Below are positions 27,896 to 37,197 of a stretch of 46,083 nucleotides of DNA, piece by piece. Position numbers and translations under genes: made by a program. Numbering within the stretch: position 1 is the stretch's first letter; each line of letters starts with the position of its first letter. The notes beneath the pieces were generated by a model, which made no database searches, was not told the DNA's origin, and saw only the letters and a list, made by a program, of their open reading frames with translations. This DNA is from Pseudomonadota bacterium (GTDB lineage Bacteria; Pseudomonadota; Gammaproteobacteria; Burkholderiales; Burkholderiaceae_C), in assembly GCA_022566735.1 (NCBI GenBank), contig JADFIG010000009.1, forward strand, positions 70,483-116,565, given 5' to 3'.

Positions 27896-28117
27896 ATGAA
27901 AATCGTCTTCTTCCTGGCCTTGCTGGCCATCGTCGCTGCCCTGGCCATGGCCGGGCGGGCCATGCTGCAGGACGGCCGCCACGGCGAACCCAAGAGCAAC
28001 CGCATGGTGCGCGCCCTGGCCTTGCGGGTCGGGCTGTCGATCGCGCTGTTCGTCTTCATCCTGGTCGCCTACAAGATGGGGTGGATCCACCCCACCGGCA
28101 TTCCCCTGGGCCGCTGA
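27896..28117 (+). CDS. Twin transmembrane protein (DUF2909 family)
   Basis: A 73-residue protein with two hydrophobic helices (about 3-20 and 45-63) joined by a polar loop DGRHGEPKSNRMVRAL. This is the DUF2909 type that accompanies cytochrome c oxidase genes in beta- and gammaproteobacteria. Its role in the oxidase is not established. It is the only gene of the cluster on the plus strand here, placed between ctaE and SURF1. It starts at ATG 27896 and ends 33 bp before the converging ctaE stop. Confidence 0.88.
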   Translation: MKIVFFLALLAIVAALAMAGRAMLQDGRHGEPKSNRMVRALALRVGLSIALFVFILVAYKMGWIHPTGIPLGR

Positions 28118-28150
28118 CGCGCGCTCAGAATCCCGGCCCGGGCCTCGGCC

Positions 28151-29035
28151 TCACAGCCAGTAGACCACGACGTACAGGCCCAGCCAGACCACGTCCACGA
28201 AGTGCCAGTACCAGGCCGCGCCCTCGAAGCCGAAGTGGCGATCGGGGGTGAAGTGGCCCTTTTGCAGGCGCAGGGTGATGAACAACAGCATGAGCATGCC
28301 CACGAAGACGTGCATGCCATGGAAGCCCGTGAGCATGAAGAAGGTCGAGCCATAGATGCCAGAGGACAGCTTCAGGTTCAGGTGGTTGTAGGCCTCGTGG
28401 TACTCGTAGGCCTGGCAGCACAGGAAGGCGATGCCCAGCAGCACGGTCATCCACATGAAGGTGATGCACTTGCCGCGCAGGTTCTCGCGCAGCGCATGGT
28501 GGGCGATGGTCAGCGTCAGGCCCGAGGTCAGCAGCAGGGCCGTGTTGATGGTCGGCAGCGGCCAGGGCCCCATGGTCCGGAAGGGCTCCACCGTGCCGGC
28601 AGGCGAGCCCGTCGCGCCCGCCATCTCGCTGGGCCAGATGGCCTTGAAGTCGGGCCACAGCAGCGCGTTGTCGATGCTGCCGAGGTTGGGCAGCACGTGC
28701 AGGCGGGCCCAGTACAAGGCCCCGAAGAAGGACGCGAAGAACATCACCTCCGAAAAGATGAACCAGGCCATGCTCCAGCGGAAGGACACGTCGATGCGCT
28801 CGCCGTACAGGCCGCCCTCGCTCTCGCCGATGGCCTGCGAGAACCACTGCTTGAGCACCACCAGCCACCACACTAGCCCGAAGGCAAAGGCGAACGGCGC
28901 CCAGGAGACGCCATTGACCCACTGCCCTGCCCCCAGGATGACGAAGAACAGCCCGACCGCCGCCATCGCCGGATGGCGCGAGGGACCCGGCACAAAGTAG
29001 TAAGGCACGTGGCCCTTGCTCACCGTTGTCGACAT
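28151..29035 (-). CDS. ctaE: Cytochrome c oxidase subunit III
   Basis: The 294-residue polytopic subunit III of the aa3-type oxidase has about seven TM helices. It has YFVPGPSRHPAMAAVGLF at the start, the conserved acidic residue region WFIFSEVMFFASFF, and the terminal TGFHGMHVFVGMLML and DVVWLGLYVVVYWL motifs. It stabilises the proton-uptake path and subunit I. ATG 29035 is preceded by a strong GAGGAGAT ribosome site; an earlier in-frame start at 29074 is less likely. The DUF2970 gene ends 41 bp upstream. Confidence 0.97.
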   Translation of the reverse strand: MSTTVSKGHVPYYFVPGPSRHPAMAAVGLFFVILGAGQWVNGVSWAPFAFAFGLVWWLVVLKQWFSQAIGESEGGLYGERIDVSFRWSMAWFIFSEVMFFASFFGALYWARLHVLPNLGSIDNALLWPDFKAIWPSEMAGATGSPAGTVEPFRTMGPWPLPTINTALLLTSGLTLTIAHHALRENLRGKCITFMWMTVLLGIAFLCCQAYEYHEAYNHLNLKLSSGIYGSTFFMLTGFHGMHVFVGMLMLLFITLRLQKGHFTPDRHFGFEGAAWYWHFVDVVWLGLYVVVYWL

Positions 29036-29075
29036 GTTGATCTCCTCTTCACGATCCGGTTCGGTTCCGATCACC

Positions 29076-29336
29076 TCAGGACGCGGCCGCGCCGCTGCCC
29101 ACGATCCATTGCACCAGCCACACCAGCCCCAGCACGAACAGCAGCGCGGCCAGCAGGCCCGCCACGATCACATGCACCGGGTTGATCCTGGCCACGTCTT
29201 CCGCATAGCCTGACGATTTGCGCACCCCGAAGAACGACCAGGCCACCGCCTTGAGCGTCTGCAGGAACGAGCCCTTGCGCTGCACGGCCTGCTTCAGGTC
29301 ATTGCCCACCTGGTTGCCGACATCCTTGTCCGCCAT
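29076..29336 (-). CDS. DUF2970 small membrane protein of the cytochrome oxidase cluster
   Basis: The 86-residue protein has a soluble N-terminus with the family stretch FLQTLKAVAWSFFGVRKSSGY and one TM helix at about residues 55-80. DUF2970 proteins occur next to ctaG/ctaE in Burkholderiales; their function is unknown. The ATG at 29336 is used. A GTG at 29351 would overlap the ctaG stop and add five residues. Expression is presumably with the oxidase operon. Confidence 0.9.
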   Translation of the reverse strand: MADKDVGNQVGNDLKQAVQRKGSFLQTLKAVAWSFFGVRKSSGYAEDVARINPVHVIVAGLLAALLFVLGLVWLVQWIVGSGAAAS

Positions 29337-29347
29337 GGCCGCGCCCC

Positions 29348-29962
29348 TCACACCGAGCCGCCGGGCGCCTTGGCCACGCCAGGCGCTTGCGGCACCTTGC
29401 CGCCCACCTCGAAGAAGGTGTAGGACAGCGTGATGGTCTGCACGTCCTTGGGCAACTTGGGGTCGATCACGAACACCACCGGCCAGCGCTTTGTTTCACC
29501 GGGCGCCAGGGTGTGCTCGCTGAAGCAGAAGCACTCCAGCTTGTTGAAGTGCGCGGTGGCCTGCTTGGGCGCGTAGCTGGGGATGGCCTGGGCCGCCATG
29601 GTGCGCGGCTGCCGGTTGCGGAACTCGTAGACCACGGTGGTGACCTCGCCCGGGTGGACGCGCACGGTGCGCAACTCGGGCTTGAAGTCCCAGGGGCCCC
29701 GCGCGTTGGCGTCGAACTCCACGGTGATGGTGCGGGTCAGGTCGACCTGCGTGTTGCGCGCGCCGGCCGCCCCGGGCACCTGTTGCTCGCTCAGCGACAG
29801 CACGTTGATGCCCAGCGCCTCGCAGATGTGCTTGTACATGGGCACCATGGCGTAGCCGAAGCCGAACATCACGGCCGTGACCACCGTCAGCTTGCCCACC
29901 ATGCTCAGGTTGGCCTGGCGCAGGCGCATCAGCGGACCGGGGGGCTTGGGGGCCAGGCTCAT
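29348..29962 (-). CDS. ctaG: Cytochrome c oxidase assembly protein CtaG (Cox11)
   Basis: CtaG/Cox11 delivers copper to the CuB site of subunit I. The 204-residue protein has one N-terminal TM helix (about 20-42) and a periplasmic immunoglobulin-like domain with the copper motif CFCF in NKLECFCFSEHTL. The last conserved part is DPKLPKDVQTITLSYTFF. The ATG at 29962 is chosen over the TTG at 29974, which overlaps the stop of the 37-codon gene upstream. It sits in standard order between the small assembly gene and DUF2970. Confidence 0.96.
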   Translation of the reverse strand: MSLAPKPPGPLMRLRQANLSMVGKLTVVTAVMFGFGYAMVPMYKHICEALGINVLSLSEQQVPGAAGARNTQVDLTRTITVEFDANARGPWDFKPELRTVRVHPGEVTTVVYEFRNRQPRTMAAQAIPSYAPKQATAHFNKLECFCFSEHTLAPGETKRWPVVFVIDPKLPKDVQTITLSYTFFEVGGKVPQAPGVAKAPGGSV

Positions 29963-29970
29963 GGCTGCTT

Positions 29971-30084
29971 TCAACCCTTGCCCAGCAGGACGATCTTGAC
30001 GATGAAGCCGACGAAGAAGGTCGCCGCCACCGAGGCCAGGATCAGGGCCAGGCGCAGGTTGTGGCGCCGCTGCAATGCGTTCAT
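29971..30084 (-). CDS. Cytochrome oxidase small assembly protein (37 aa)
   Basis: A very short gene of 37 codons encodes MNALQRRHNLRL followed by one TM helix (about 11-34) and a LLGKG end. Tiny proteins of exactly this kind sit between ctaD and ctaG in Burkholderiales. An AGGAGG ribosome site lies seven bases before ATG 30084, which strongly supports translation. It ends 9 bp before ctaG and begins 12 bp after ctaD. The role is assumed to be in oxidase assembly because of place and conservation; no motif beyond the helix is visible. Confidence 0.85.
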   Translation of the reverse strand: MNALQRRHNLRLALILASVAATFFVGFIVKIVLLGKG

Positions 30085-30095
30085 GGCAGCCCTCC

Positions 30096-31718
30096 TCAGC
30101 CGATCACGCGGGTCGCCGTGGCGTCCAGCTTGGGCGGGTTCTCGAAGGTGTGGAAGGGCGCCGGCGAAGGCACTTCCCACTCCAGGCCCTCGGCACCCTC
30201 CCAGGGCTTGGCCGGAGCGGGCTGGCCCTTGCCGCGCATGGCCGGGATCAACACCACGAAGATGAAGAACACCTGTGCGAAACCGAAGAAGAAGGCCCCC
30301 ACCGAGGCGATGGCATTGAAATCGGCGAACTGCATGGGGTAGTCGGCGTAGCGACGCGGCATGCCGGCCAGACCCAGGAAGTGCATGGGGAAGAAGGTGA
30401 CGTTGAAGGCGATCAGCGACCACCAGAAGTGCAGCTTGCCCTTCCACTCGGGCACCATCACGCCCGTCCACTTCGGCGCCCAGTAGTAGAAGCCGGCGAA
30501 CAGCGCGAACAGCGAGCCGGCCACCAGCACGTAGTGGAAGTGGGCCACGACGTAGTAGGTGTCCTGGATCTGGATGTCGATGGGCGCGACCGAGCAGATC
30601 AGCCCGGTGAAGCCGCCCATGGTGAACACGAAGATGAAGCCCACGGCCCACAGCATCGGCGCCTCGAAGGTCATCGAGCCCTTCCACATGGTCGCGATCC
30701 AGTTGAAGACCTTCACGCCCGTGGGCACGGAGATCAGCATGGTGGCGTACATGAAGAAGAGCTGGCCGGTCACCGGCATGCCCGTGGCGAACATGTGGTG
30801 GGCCCACACGATGAAGCTCAGGATGGCGATGGAGGCCGTGGCATAGACCATCGAGGCATAGCCGAACAGCTTCTTGCGGGCGAAGGCCGGCACGATCTGG
30901 CTGATGATGCCAAACGCCGGCAGGATCATGATGTAGACCTCGGGGTGGCCGAAGAACCAGAAGATGTGCTGGTACATGACCGGGTCACCGCCACCGGCCG
31001 GGTTGAAGAAGCTGGTGCCGAAGTGGCGGTCGGTCAGCGTCATCGTGATGGCGCCGGCCAGCACGGGCATCACCGCGATCAGCAGGTAGGCGGTGATCAG
31101 CCAGGTCCAGGCGAACATCGGCATCTTCATCAGCGTCATGCCGGGTGCGCGCATGTTCAGGATGGTCACGATGATGTTGATCGAGCCCATGATCGACGAA
31201 GCACCCAGGATGTGCATGGCGAAGATGCCCGCGTCCATCGACGGCCCCATCTGCAGGGTCAGCGGCGCGTACAGCGTCCAGCCCGCGGCTGGCGCGCCAC
31301 CGGGCATGAAGAAGGAGCCCACCAGCATCAGCGCGGCCGGGATCATCAGCCAGAAGCTGAAGTTGTTCATGCGCGCGAACGCCATGTCGGAGGCGCCGAT
31401 CTGCAGCGGCAGCATCCAGTTGGCGAAGCCCACGAAGGCCGGCATGATCGCGCCGAACACCATGATGATGCCGTGCATGGTGGTGAGCTGGTTGAACAGC
31501 TCGGGGTTGACCAGCTGCAGGCCAGGCTGGAACAGCTCGGCGCGGATGCCCAGGGCCAGCACGCCGCCGATCATCAGCATCGTCAGCGCGAACAGCATGT
31601 ACAGCGTGCCGATGTCCTTGTGGTTGGTCGCGTAGACCCAGCGGCGCCAGCCATGCGGGTGGCCGTGGTGGTCATCGTGGTCGTGGCCGTGGCCACCGTG
31701 GTCAAGCACTGCGCTCAT
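30096..31718 (-). CDS. ctaD: Cytochrome c oxidase subunit I (aa3 type)
   Basis: Subunit I holds heme a and the heme a3-CuB centre where oxygen is reduced. The 540-residue protein begins with a His/Asp/Gly-rich tail, then [14 protein letters not shown]. It has the heme ligand in [10 protein letters not shown], the CuB-ligand helix [15 protein letters not shown] with the His-Tyr crosslink pair and the K-channel, [11 protein letters not shown], and [13 protein letters not shown]. The N-terminal His-rich stretch is unusual but short. It begins 46 bp after the ctaC stop. Confidence 0.99.
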   Translation of the reverse strand: MSAVLDHGGHGHDHDDHHGHPHGWRRWVYATNHKDIGTLYMLFALTMLMIGGVLALGIRAELFQPGLQLVNPELFNQLTTMHGIIMVFGAIMPAFVGFANWMLPLQIGASDMAFARMNNFSFWLMIPAALMLVGSFFMPGGAPAAGWTLYAPLTLQMGPSMDAGIFAMHILGASSIMGSINIIVTILNMRAPGMTLMKMPMFAWTWLITAYLLIAVMPVLAGAITMTLTDRHFGTSFFNPAGGGDPVMYQHIFWFFGHPEVYIMILPAFGIISQIVPAFARKKLFGYASMVYATASIAILSFIVWAHHMFATGMPVTGQLFFMYATMLISVPTGVKVFNWIATMWKGSMTFEAPMLWAVGFIFVFTMGGFTGLICSVAPIDIQIQDTYYVVAHFHYVLVAGSLFALFAGFYYWAPKWTGVMVPEWKGKLHFWWSLIAFNVTFFPMHFLGLAGMPRRYADYPMQFADFNAIASVGAFFFGFAQVFFIFVVLIPAMRGKGQPAPAKPWEGAEGLEWEVPSPAPFHTFENPPKLDATATRVIG

Positions 31719-31764
31719 GGAGCGTCCTTTCCGGGTCGGTTCGCGGGTCGGTTCGGTTCTTCAG

Positions 31765-32958
31765 TCACTTGCGCGCCGCCAGCACGTCGGCGGGCTGCAC
31801 GGTCTGGCCGGTCTTGTTGGACCAGTGGTTCTTGGTGTAGGTGATCACGGCCGCGATCTCGGTGTCAGACAGCTGCTTCCATGCCGGCATGATGTTGTTC
31901 TGCCCGTGGAGCAGCACGTGGATCTGCTTGCCCTGGTCGCTGTCGAGCACCACTGGCGAGCCGTCCAGCGGCTTGATGGCGCCCGCGCCCTTGCCATTGG
32001 GCTGGTGGCAGGCCGCGCAGTTGGCCGTGTAGACCTTCTCGCCGCGCGCAATGAGCTCGTCTTGCGACCAGACCTTGCTCGGGTCGTCGGCCTGGGCCTG
32101 CATTTCCTTGTGCTTGTCGGCCACCCACCTGGCGTAGTCCTCGGCGCTCAGCACCTTGACGTGGATGGGCATGTAGGCGTGCTCCTTGCCGCACAGCTCC
32201 ACGCACTGGCCGTAGTAGTCGCCCACCTTCTCGGCGCGGAACCAGGTGTCGCGCACGAAGCCGGGGATGGCGTCCTGCTTGATGCCGAAGGCCGGCACCA
32301 TGAAGGAGTGGATGACGTCGTTGGCCGTGGTGATGATGCGGACCTTCTTGTCCACGGGCACGACCAGGGCCTTGTCCACCTTGAGCAGGTAGTCGTCGCC
32401 CTGCGGGGTGCCGGCGTCCGACAGGGCGCGCTGGCTGGCGTCGAGCGTGGAGACGAACTGGATGCCCTGCCCCTCGCCCTGGATGTACTCGTAGCCCCAC
32501 TTCCACTGCATGCCCACAGCCTTGATGGTGAGGTCGGCGTTGGTGGTGTCCTTCTGGGCCACGACCACCTTGGTGGCGGGCAGGGCCATGCCGATGACGA
32601 TGAGGAAGGGGATGACCGTCCAGACGATTTCCACGGTGGTGGACTCGTGGAAGTCCGCGGCCTTGTGCCCCTTCGACTTGCGGTGCGCGAAGATGGCATA
32701 GAACATCACGCCGAACACCGCCACGAAGATGGCCACGCAGATGTACAGCATCATGTAGTGCAGGTCCTGCTGGGCCGCGGCGATCTTGGTGACCGGCGGG
32801 TGCAGGTCCAGCTGGCCGACGGCCGGGCCGCCTGGCAGGCTGTTGACGGCCCAGGCGCCGGCCGCACGCAGCAGCAAGGCCGTGGCGGCGGCCAGCGTGC
32901 CGCAGGTGCGCGCCAGGCGCTGGGGTCCACTCAGTCGATTCCCAGGAACATGGATCAT
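31765..32958 (-). CDS. ctaC: Cytochrome c oxidase subunit II with fused C-terminal cytochrome c domain
   Basis: Subunit II accepts electrons through the binuclear CuA centre. The 397-residue protein has an N-terminal signal-like helix, two TM helices and the CuA domain with CVELCGKEHAYM plus the upstream His in DVIHSFMVPAFG. Beyond the usual end it carries a c-type cytochrome domain with CAACH (CxxCH) and the axial Met in NNIMPAW, so this is the caa3-like fused form common in betaproteobacteria. ATG 32958 is preferred; the frame upstream to 33087 overlaps the DUF2244 gene's 3' end and lacks coding character. Confidence 0.97.
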   Translation of the reverse strand: MIHVPGNRLSGPQRLARTCGTLAAATALLLRAAGAWAVNSLPGGPAVGQLDLHPPVTKIAAAQQDLHYMMLYICVAIFVAVFGVMFYAIFAHRKSKGHKAADFHESTTVEIVWTVIPFLIVIGMALPATKVVVAQKDTTNADLTIKAVGMQWKWGYEYIQGEGQGIQFVSTLDASQRALSDAGTPQGDDYLLKVDKALVVPVDKKVRIITTANDVIHSFMVPAFGIKQDAIPGFVRDTWFRAEKVGDYYGQCVELCGKEHAYMPIHVKVLSAEDYARWVADKHKEMQAQADDPSKVWSQDELIARGEKVYTANCAACHQPNGKGAGAIKPLDGSPVVLDSDQGKQIHVLLHGQNNIMPAWKQLSDTEIAAVITYTKNHWSNKTGQTVQPADVLAARK

Positions 32959-33010
32959 CTCGTTGCCCTTTGTGACTTGGTCTTGGCTTGATCGTGGCCG
33001 TCTTGTCAGT

Positions 33011-33685
33011 TCAGTCGTCGAGGTGGCGCAGCGCCCAGCGCAACTCCTCGGCCAACTGCCTGCGGCTGTCGGTGGGGACGAACTCACCCAACGTCACCCG
33101 GCGGCCTTCGCCGGACAGGCAGATCAGGGAGCGGTCGTGCTGCAGGGGCTCCACGCGCACCCAGCGCGGATGGACATCCAGGGACACCGTGCGTCCGGCG
33201 CGGCTGCAAGCGACGTGCACGCGCGAGGACGACATGGCGATGTGGTCGTGGTCGAGGGCATGGCGCCCGTAGGTCCACAAGGCCAGGCGTCCTGCCAGGC
33301 TGAGCGCCACCACGCCAATGACCGCGTGCAAGGCCTGCACGGAAGCAGGCGCCAGCGTCCAGGAGCCCAGCGCGGCGGTGAGCCCGAGGACCGAGGCCAT
33401 CAGCCACCAGCGCGACAGCACACCGGGGGGCACGGGCAGGCGGCGGGCGAGCAGCCACTCAGCGCGGTATTCAGGGCCGGGTTCGGAGCCGTGTTCGGCA
33501 GGATGTTCGGCCCGGAGATCGCCCCGTTCCGCCAACGAGGCGTCGCGCCCGGCGGCAGGCCCCGAGGCATCGGCCTGCCACCCCGCCGAAGCCGCGTCGG
33601 CGCGCTGGGAGGCGAGGGAACGCCAGACACCGAAGCGCATGGCTGCCGGGGACATCAGACGGACAGGGGACACAGTGGCGGTCAT
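33011..33685 (-). CDS. DUF2244 domain-containing membrane protein
   Basis: The 224-residue protein has a polar Ala/Glu-rich N-terminus of about 85 residues, then the DUF2244 core. The core starts with PVPPGVLSRWWLMASV and has two adjacent TM helices (about 92-135). The family pattern LALWTYGRHALDHDHIAM then leads into a short cytoplasmic beta domain with WVRVEPLQHDRSL. Genes of this family often precede ctaC in proteobacteria; the function is unknown. The long N-terminus could mean a later true start, for example an internal ATG. It lies 52 bp upstream of ctaC on the same strand. Confidence 0.85.
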   Translation of the reverse strand: MTATVSPVRLMSPAAMRFGVWRSLASQRADAASAGWQADASGPAAGRDASLAERGDLRAEHPAEHGSEPGPEYRAEWLLARRLPVPPGVLSRWWLMASVLGLTAALGSWTLAPASVQALHAVIGVVALSLAGRLALWTYGRHALDHDHIAMSSSRVHVACSRAGRTVSLDVHPRWVRVEPLQHDRSLICLSGEGRRVTLGEFVPTDSRRQLAEELRWALRHLDD

Positions 33686-33890
33686 CGCGCCAAGCCTCCA
33701 GGCTCGCTACGTTCACAAACGGAGGATCTCTCCGGCATGCGTCCCGAGGTGGGCGGTGGCCTGCCTGGGTTCGATTCATTCTAGCCAGCGACTTGCGCTG
33801 CCTCAAGGCGGAATCGGCCAGGGCGTGCTATGAATAACCCGCGGTTTGCGATCGAATTGAAAGGGCCGGCGAAGCTGTCGCGCCCCGGCC

Positions 33891-34901
33891 TCAGGGCTGA
33901 CCCTTCTTGCGCACCATCAGCCGCATGTCGGACAGGGCCACGCGGGTTTCGGCCGCGACCTTGGCGCGCGGCACAGGCTTGAGCGCATGGCCATAGACCA
34001 GTTCCACGGTCAGGGCGATGCGGCCGTCGGGCTGGCGCATGTGCTGCCCGATGGCGTCCAGCAGGCGCTGCCGCCAGGCGCGGGTGCGCAAGCCGGCAAA
34101 GCGGCCTTGTGCGACATTGCCACCCCAGGTGCGCAACTCGTCGAGCATGGCTTGCGGCGTGGCCCAGGTCAGCGTCAGCCGCTCCATGTCCATCACCGGG
34201 TCGGCAAAGCCGGCCTGCACCAGCTCGTCACCCAGGTCGTGCATGTCGATGAAGTCGATGGTGGGCAGCGGCCAGCCCAGCGCCCGGTAGACCGCCCGCA
34301 GCTCGCGCGCGGTGTCCGGCCCCAGGCCGGAGCACATCAGGAAGCCATCGACGGCCAGGTGGCGGTGCCAGCAGGCCAGCAGGCCGGGCAGGTCGGTGGC
34401 CGCGTGCAGGGTCATGTTGGCCCACAGCATCTGAGCGCCCTCGGCACGCCAGGGCGCGTGCGCGGGCACCGGCTCCAGATGGACGAGCTCAGCGGGATCC
34501 GGCCGGCGCCACAGCGAACGCCAGCTGCGCGGCGCCGCCTCGGCTTCGGCCTGGCGGCTGTGTGCGGCCAGCAGGGCGTGGGGCTCCACGACCCAGCGGC
34601 GCGCCTCGGGGTAATGGGATTGCACCAGGGCGCCTCCCGCCCCCAGCCGGGCCGACCAGTCGATCCAGTCCTTCGGGCTCAGCCGGATCGGGCCGAGCTT
34701 GTCGGCCAGGCGGCGCGCGGCTTCCTGGTGCAGCCAGGGCGCCTCGTCCAGGTGGGCCAGACGCCGCAGTTGCCGATCGACGGCGGTGGCGCTGGGAGCG
34801 CAAGCCGGGACGCTGCCAAGGATGCCGGCCGTGGCGCTGCCAGCGGCGGGGTCAGGTGCGGAGGATGCCGACGGGGTGGCGGACGCGGGGTGTTCAGACA
34901 T
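33891..34901 (-). CDS. BioC-like SAM-dependent methyltransferase
   Basis: The 336-residue product resembles malonyl-[ACP] O-methyltransferases (BioC) of betaproteobacteria. An Ala/Pro/Ser-rich N-terminus is followed by VDRQLRRL...HQEAARRLADKLGPIRLSPKDWIDW, then LVHLEPVPAH, then WANMTLHAATDLPGLLACWHRHLAVDGFLMCSGLGP, the usual post-motif region. The clearest SAM-binding glycine motif is weak (WSARLGAGGAL), so either catalysis is altered or the assignment is looser. BioC makes the methyl ester that starts biotin synthesis. It diverges from comF, and no other bio genes are in the window. Confidence 0.75.
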   Translation of the reverse strand: MSEHPASATPSASSAPDPAAGSATAGILGSVPACAPSATAVDRQLRRLAHLDEAPWLHQEAARRLADKLGPIRLSPKDWIDWSARLGAGGALVQSHYPEARRWVVEPHALLAAHSRQAEAEAAPRSWRSLWRRPDPAELVHLEPVPAHAPWRAEGAQMLWANMTLHAATDLPGLLACWHRHLAVDGFLMCSGLGPDTARELRAVYRALGWPLPTIDFIDMHDLGDELVQAGFADPVMDMERLTLTWATPQAMLDELRTWGGNVAQGRFAGLRTRAWRQRLLDAIGQHMRQPDGRIALTVELVYGHALKPVPRAKVAAETRVALSDMRLMVRKKGQP

Positions 34902-35066
34902 GGGCAGGTGTGCAGCGCGGACAGGCCGTCCCAGGCCCCACAAAGGGCGATGGGCGAGCGCGCAGCCGCCCAGTATATTGAGCCCGCCCTGACCGCAGGA
35001 GCGCCAAGGCCATCTTGCCCAGGGGCGCGCCGCTGTTCGGCCGGGCACGACCGGAGATCCCCCGCC

Positions 35067-35801
35067 ATGCCGCGGCTTCCCCGCCTGCCCAGCCCCTGCC
35101 TGCTGTGCCAGCGCTGGCAGCACCAGCCGCTGTGCGACACCTGCCTGCGTCGCTGGCGCCCCGAGGTGCACCGCTGCGGCCGCTGCGCTTCACCCTGGCG
35201 CCCGGCCCTGCCCCACCTGGCCTGCCCCCACTGCGAAGACCCTTGCCCCGAGTTCGACCGCGCCATCGCCGCCCTGGACTACGTCCCGCCGTGGCGCCAC
35301 CTGATCACCCGTTTCAAGTTCGGCCAGTGGCCCGCCCTGGGCCCGGTGCTGGCAGGTTTGCTGGGCGAGGCCGTCCAGGCCCGGCAGGCCGCAGCGGCAA
35401 CCCAGCCCATGAACGCGGGCATGGCCGTGGACCTGGTGCTGCCGGTGCCGGTGTCGGCCGAGCGCCTGCGCGAGCGGGGCTACAACCAGGCCGGGGTGCT
35501 GGCCCGCCACACGGCCCGTGCGCTGCACCTGCCCATGCGCGACAACCTGCTTGTGCGCCCGGGCCAGGCCGCACGCCTCGCCACCCTGGACGCCACCGAG
35601 CGGCGGCTGGCCATCCGCGGCAGCTTCGCGCTGACGGCCGAAGGCACGCAGGCGGTGCGCGGCAGGCACATCGCGCTGGTCGATGACGTGCTGACCACCG
35701 GCGCCACGCTGGACGAGCTCAGCCGGCTGCTGCGCCAGGCTGGCGCCCGCGGCGTGTCGGCCTGGGTTCTGGCCCGCACACCGCCGCCGGGGTGGCGTTG
35801 A
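35067..35801 (+). CDS. ComF family phosphoribosyltransferase-like protein
   Basis: The 244-residue protein begins with an N-terminal zinc-binding segment with paired cysteines (CLLC, CDTC, CGRC, CPHC). A type I phosphoribosyltransferase fold follows with LPVPVSAERLRERGYNQAG and the PRPP-binding loop VDDVLTTGATLDEL. ComF proteins are needed for DNA uptake in naturally competent bacteria; GntX relatives act in other roles. The ATG at 35067 has GGAGAT ten bases upstream. It is divergent from the BioC-like gene, and its stop is 14 bp from the converging ABC-ATPase stop. Confidence 0.92.
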   Translation: MPRLPRLPSPCLLCQRWQHQPLCDTCLRRWRPEVHRCGRCASPWRPALPHLACPHCEDPCPEFDRAIAALDYVPPWRHLITRFKFGQWPALGPVLAGLLGEAVQARQAAAATQPMNAGMAVDLVLPVPVSAERLRERGYNQAGVLARHTARALHLPMRDNLLVRPGQAARLATLDATERRLAIRGSFALTAEGTQAVRGRHIALVDDVLTTGATLDELSRLLRQAGARGVSAWVLARTPPPGWR

Positions 35802-35815
35802 GGGGATCGGCGCGC

Positions 35816-36583
<768 letters not shown>

Positions 36584-36660
36584 GGGCAGGGTCCTTGGCT
36601 GCCCCGACTGTACACAAGTCGGGCCACGGCGCAGTCACCCGCCGGGCGTATGCTCGGCAC

Positions 36661-37197
36661 ATGCCCCATCGCCTGCTCGTCAACGGCCAGGAACGCTCGG
36701 CCGATGTCCTCGACGACACCCCATTGCTGTGGGTGTTGCGGGACGCACTCGACCTCGTCGGCACCAAGTACGGCTGCGGCATCGGCCAGTGCGGTGCCTG
36801 CACCGTGCACCTGGACGGCGCGCCGGTGCGGTCCTGCCAGCTGCCGGTGTCGGCCGTTGGCCAGCGTGCGGTCACCACCATCGAAGGCCTGGCCAGCGCG
36901 GGCGGCCACGCCCCCCCGCAGCAGGGTCACGGCGACGCCGACCTGCACCCCGTGCAACAGGCCTGGATGCGCCTGGACGTGCCCCAGTGCGGCTACTGCC
37001 AGGCCGGCCAGATCATGGCCGCGGCGGCCTTGCTGCGCCACACGCCCCAGCCCTCAGATGCCGACATCGACGCGGCGCTGGGCGGCCACCTGTGCCGCTG
37101 CGGCGCCTACCTGCGCATCCGCGCGGCGGTGCACCTGGCGGCACAGATCGCCACACAGCCCTCGACCGCGGCCACACCGCAGCCCGGCCCGCCATGA
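36661..37197 (+). CDS. (2Fe-2S) subunit of molybdenum hydroxylase (isoquinoline 1-oxidoreductase alpha type)
   Basis: The 178-residue small subunit has two [2Fe-2S] centres of the xanthine dehydrogenase type: [15 protein letters not shown] with a fourth Cys in VRSC for the first, and CGYCQAG with GHLCRCGAY for the second. It passes electrons from the Mo centre of the large subunit. The ATG at 36661 is chosen because [16 protein letters not shown] begins the family fold; an in-frame start further up would add unlike residues. Its stop overlaps the ATG of the large subunit by four bases. It diverges from the ABC-ATPase gene. Confidence 0.93.
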   Translation: MPHRLLVNGQERSADVLDDTPLLWVLRDALDLVGTKYGCGIGQCGACTVHLDGAPVRSCQLPVSAVGQRAVTTIEGLASAGGHAPPQQGHGDADLHPVQQAWMRLDVPQCGYCQAGQIMAAAALLRHTPQPSDADIDAALGGHLCRCGAYLRIRAAVHLAAQIATQPSTAATPQPGPP

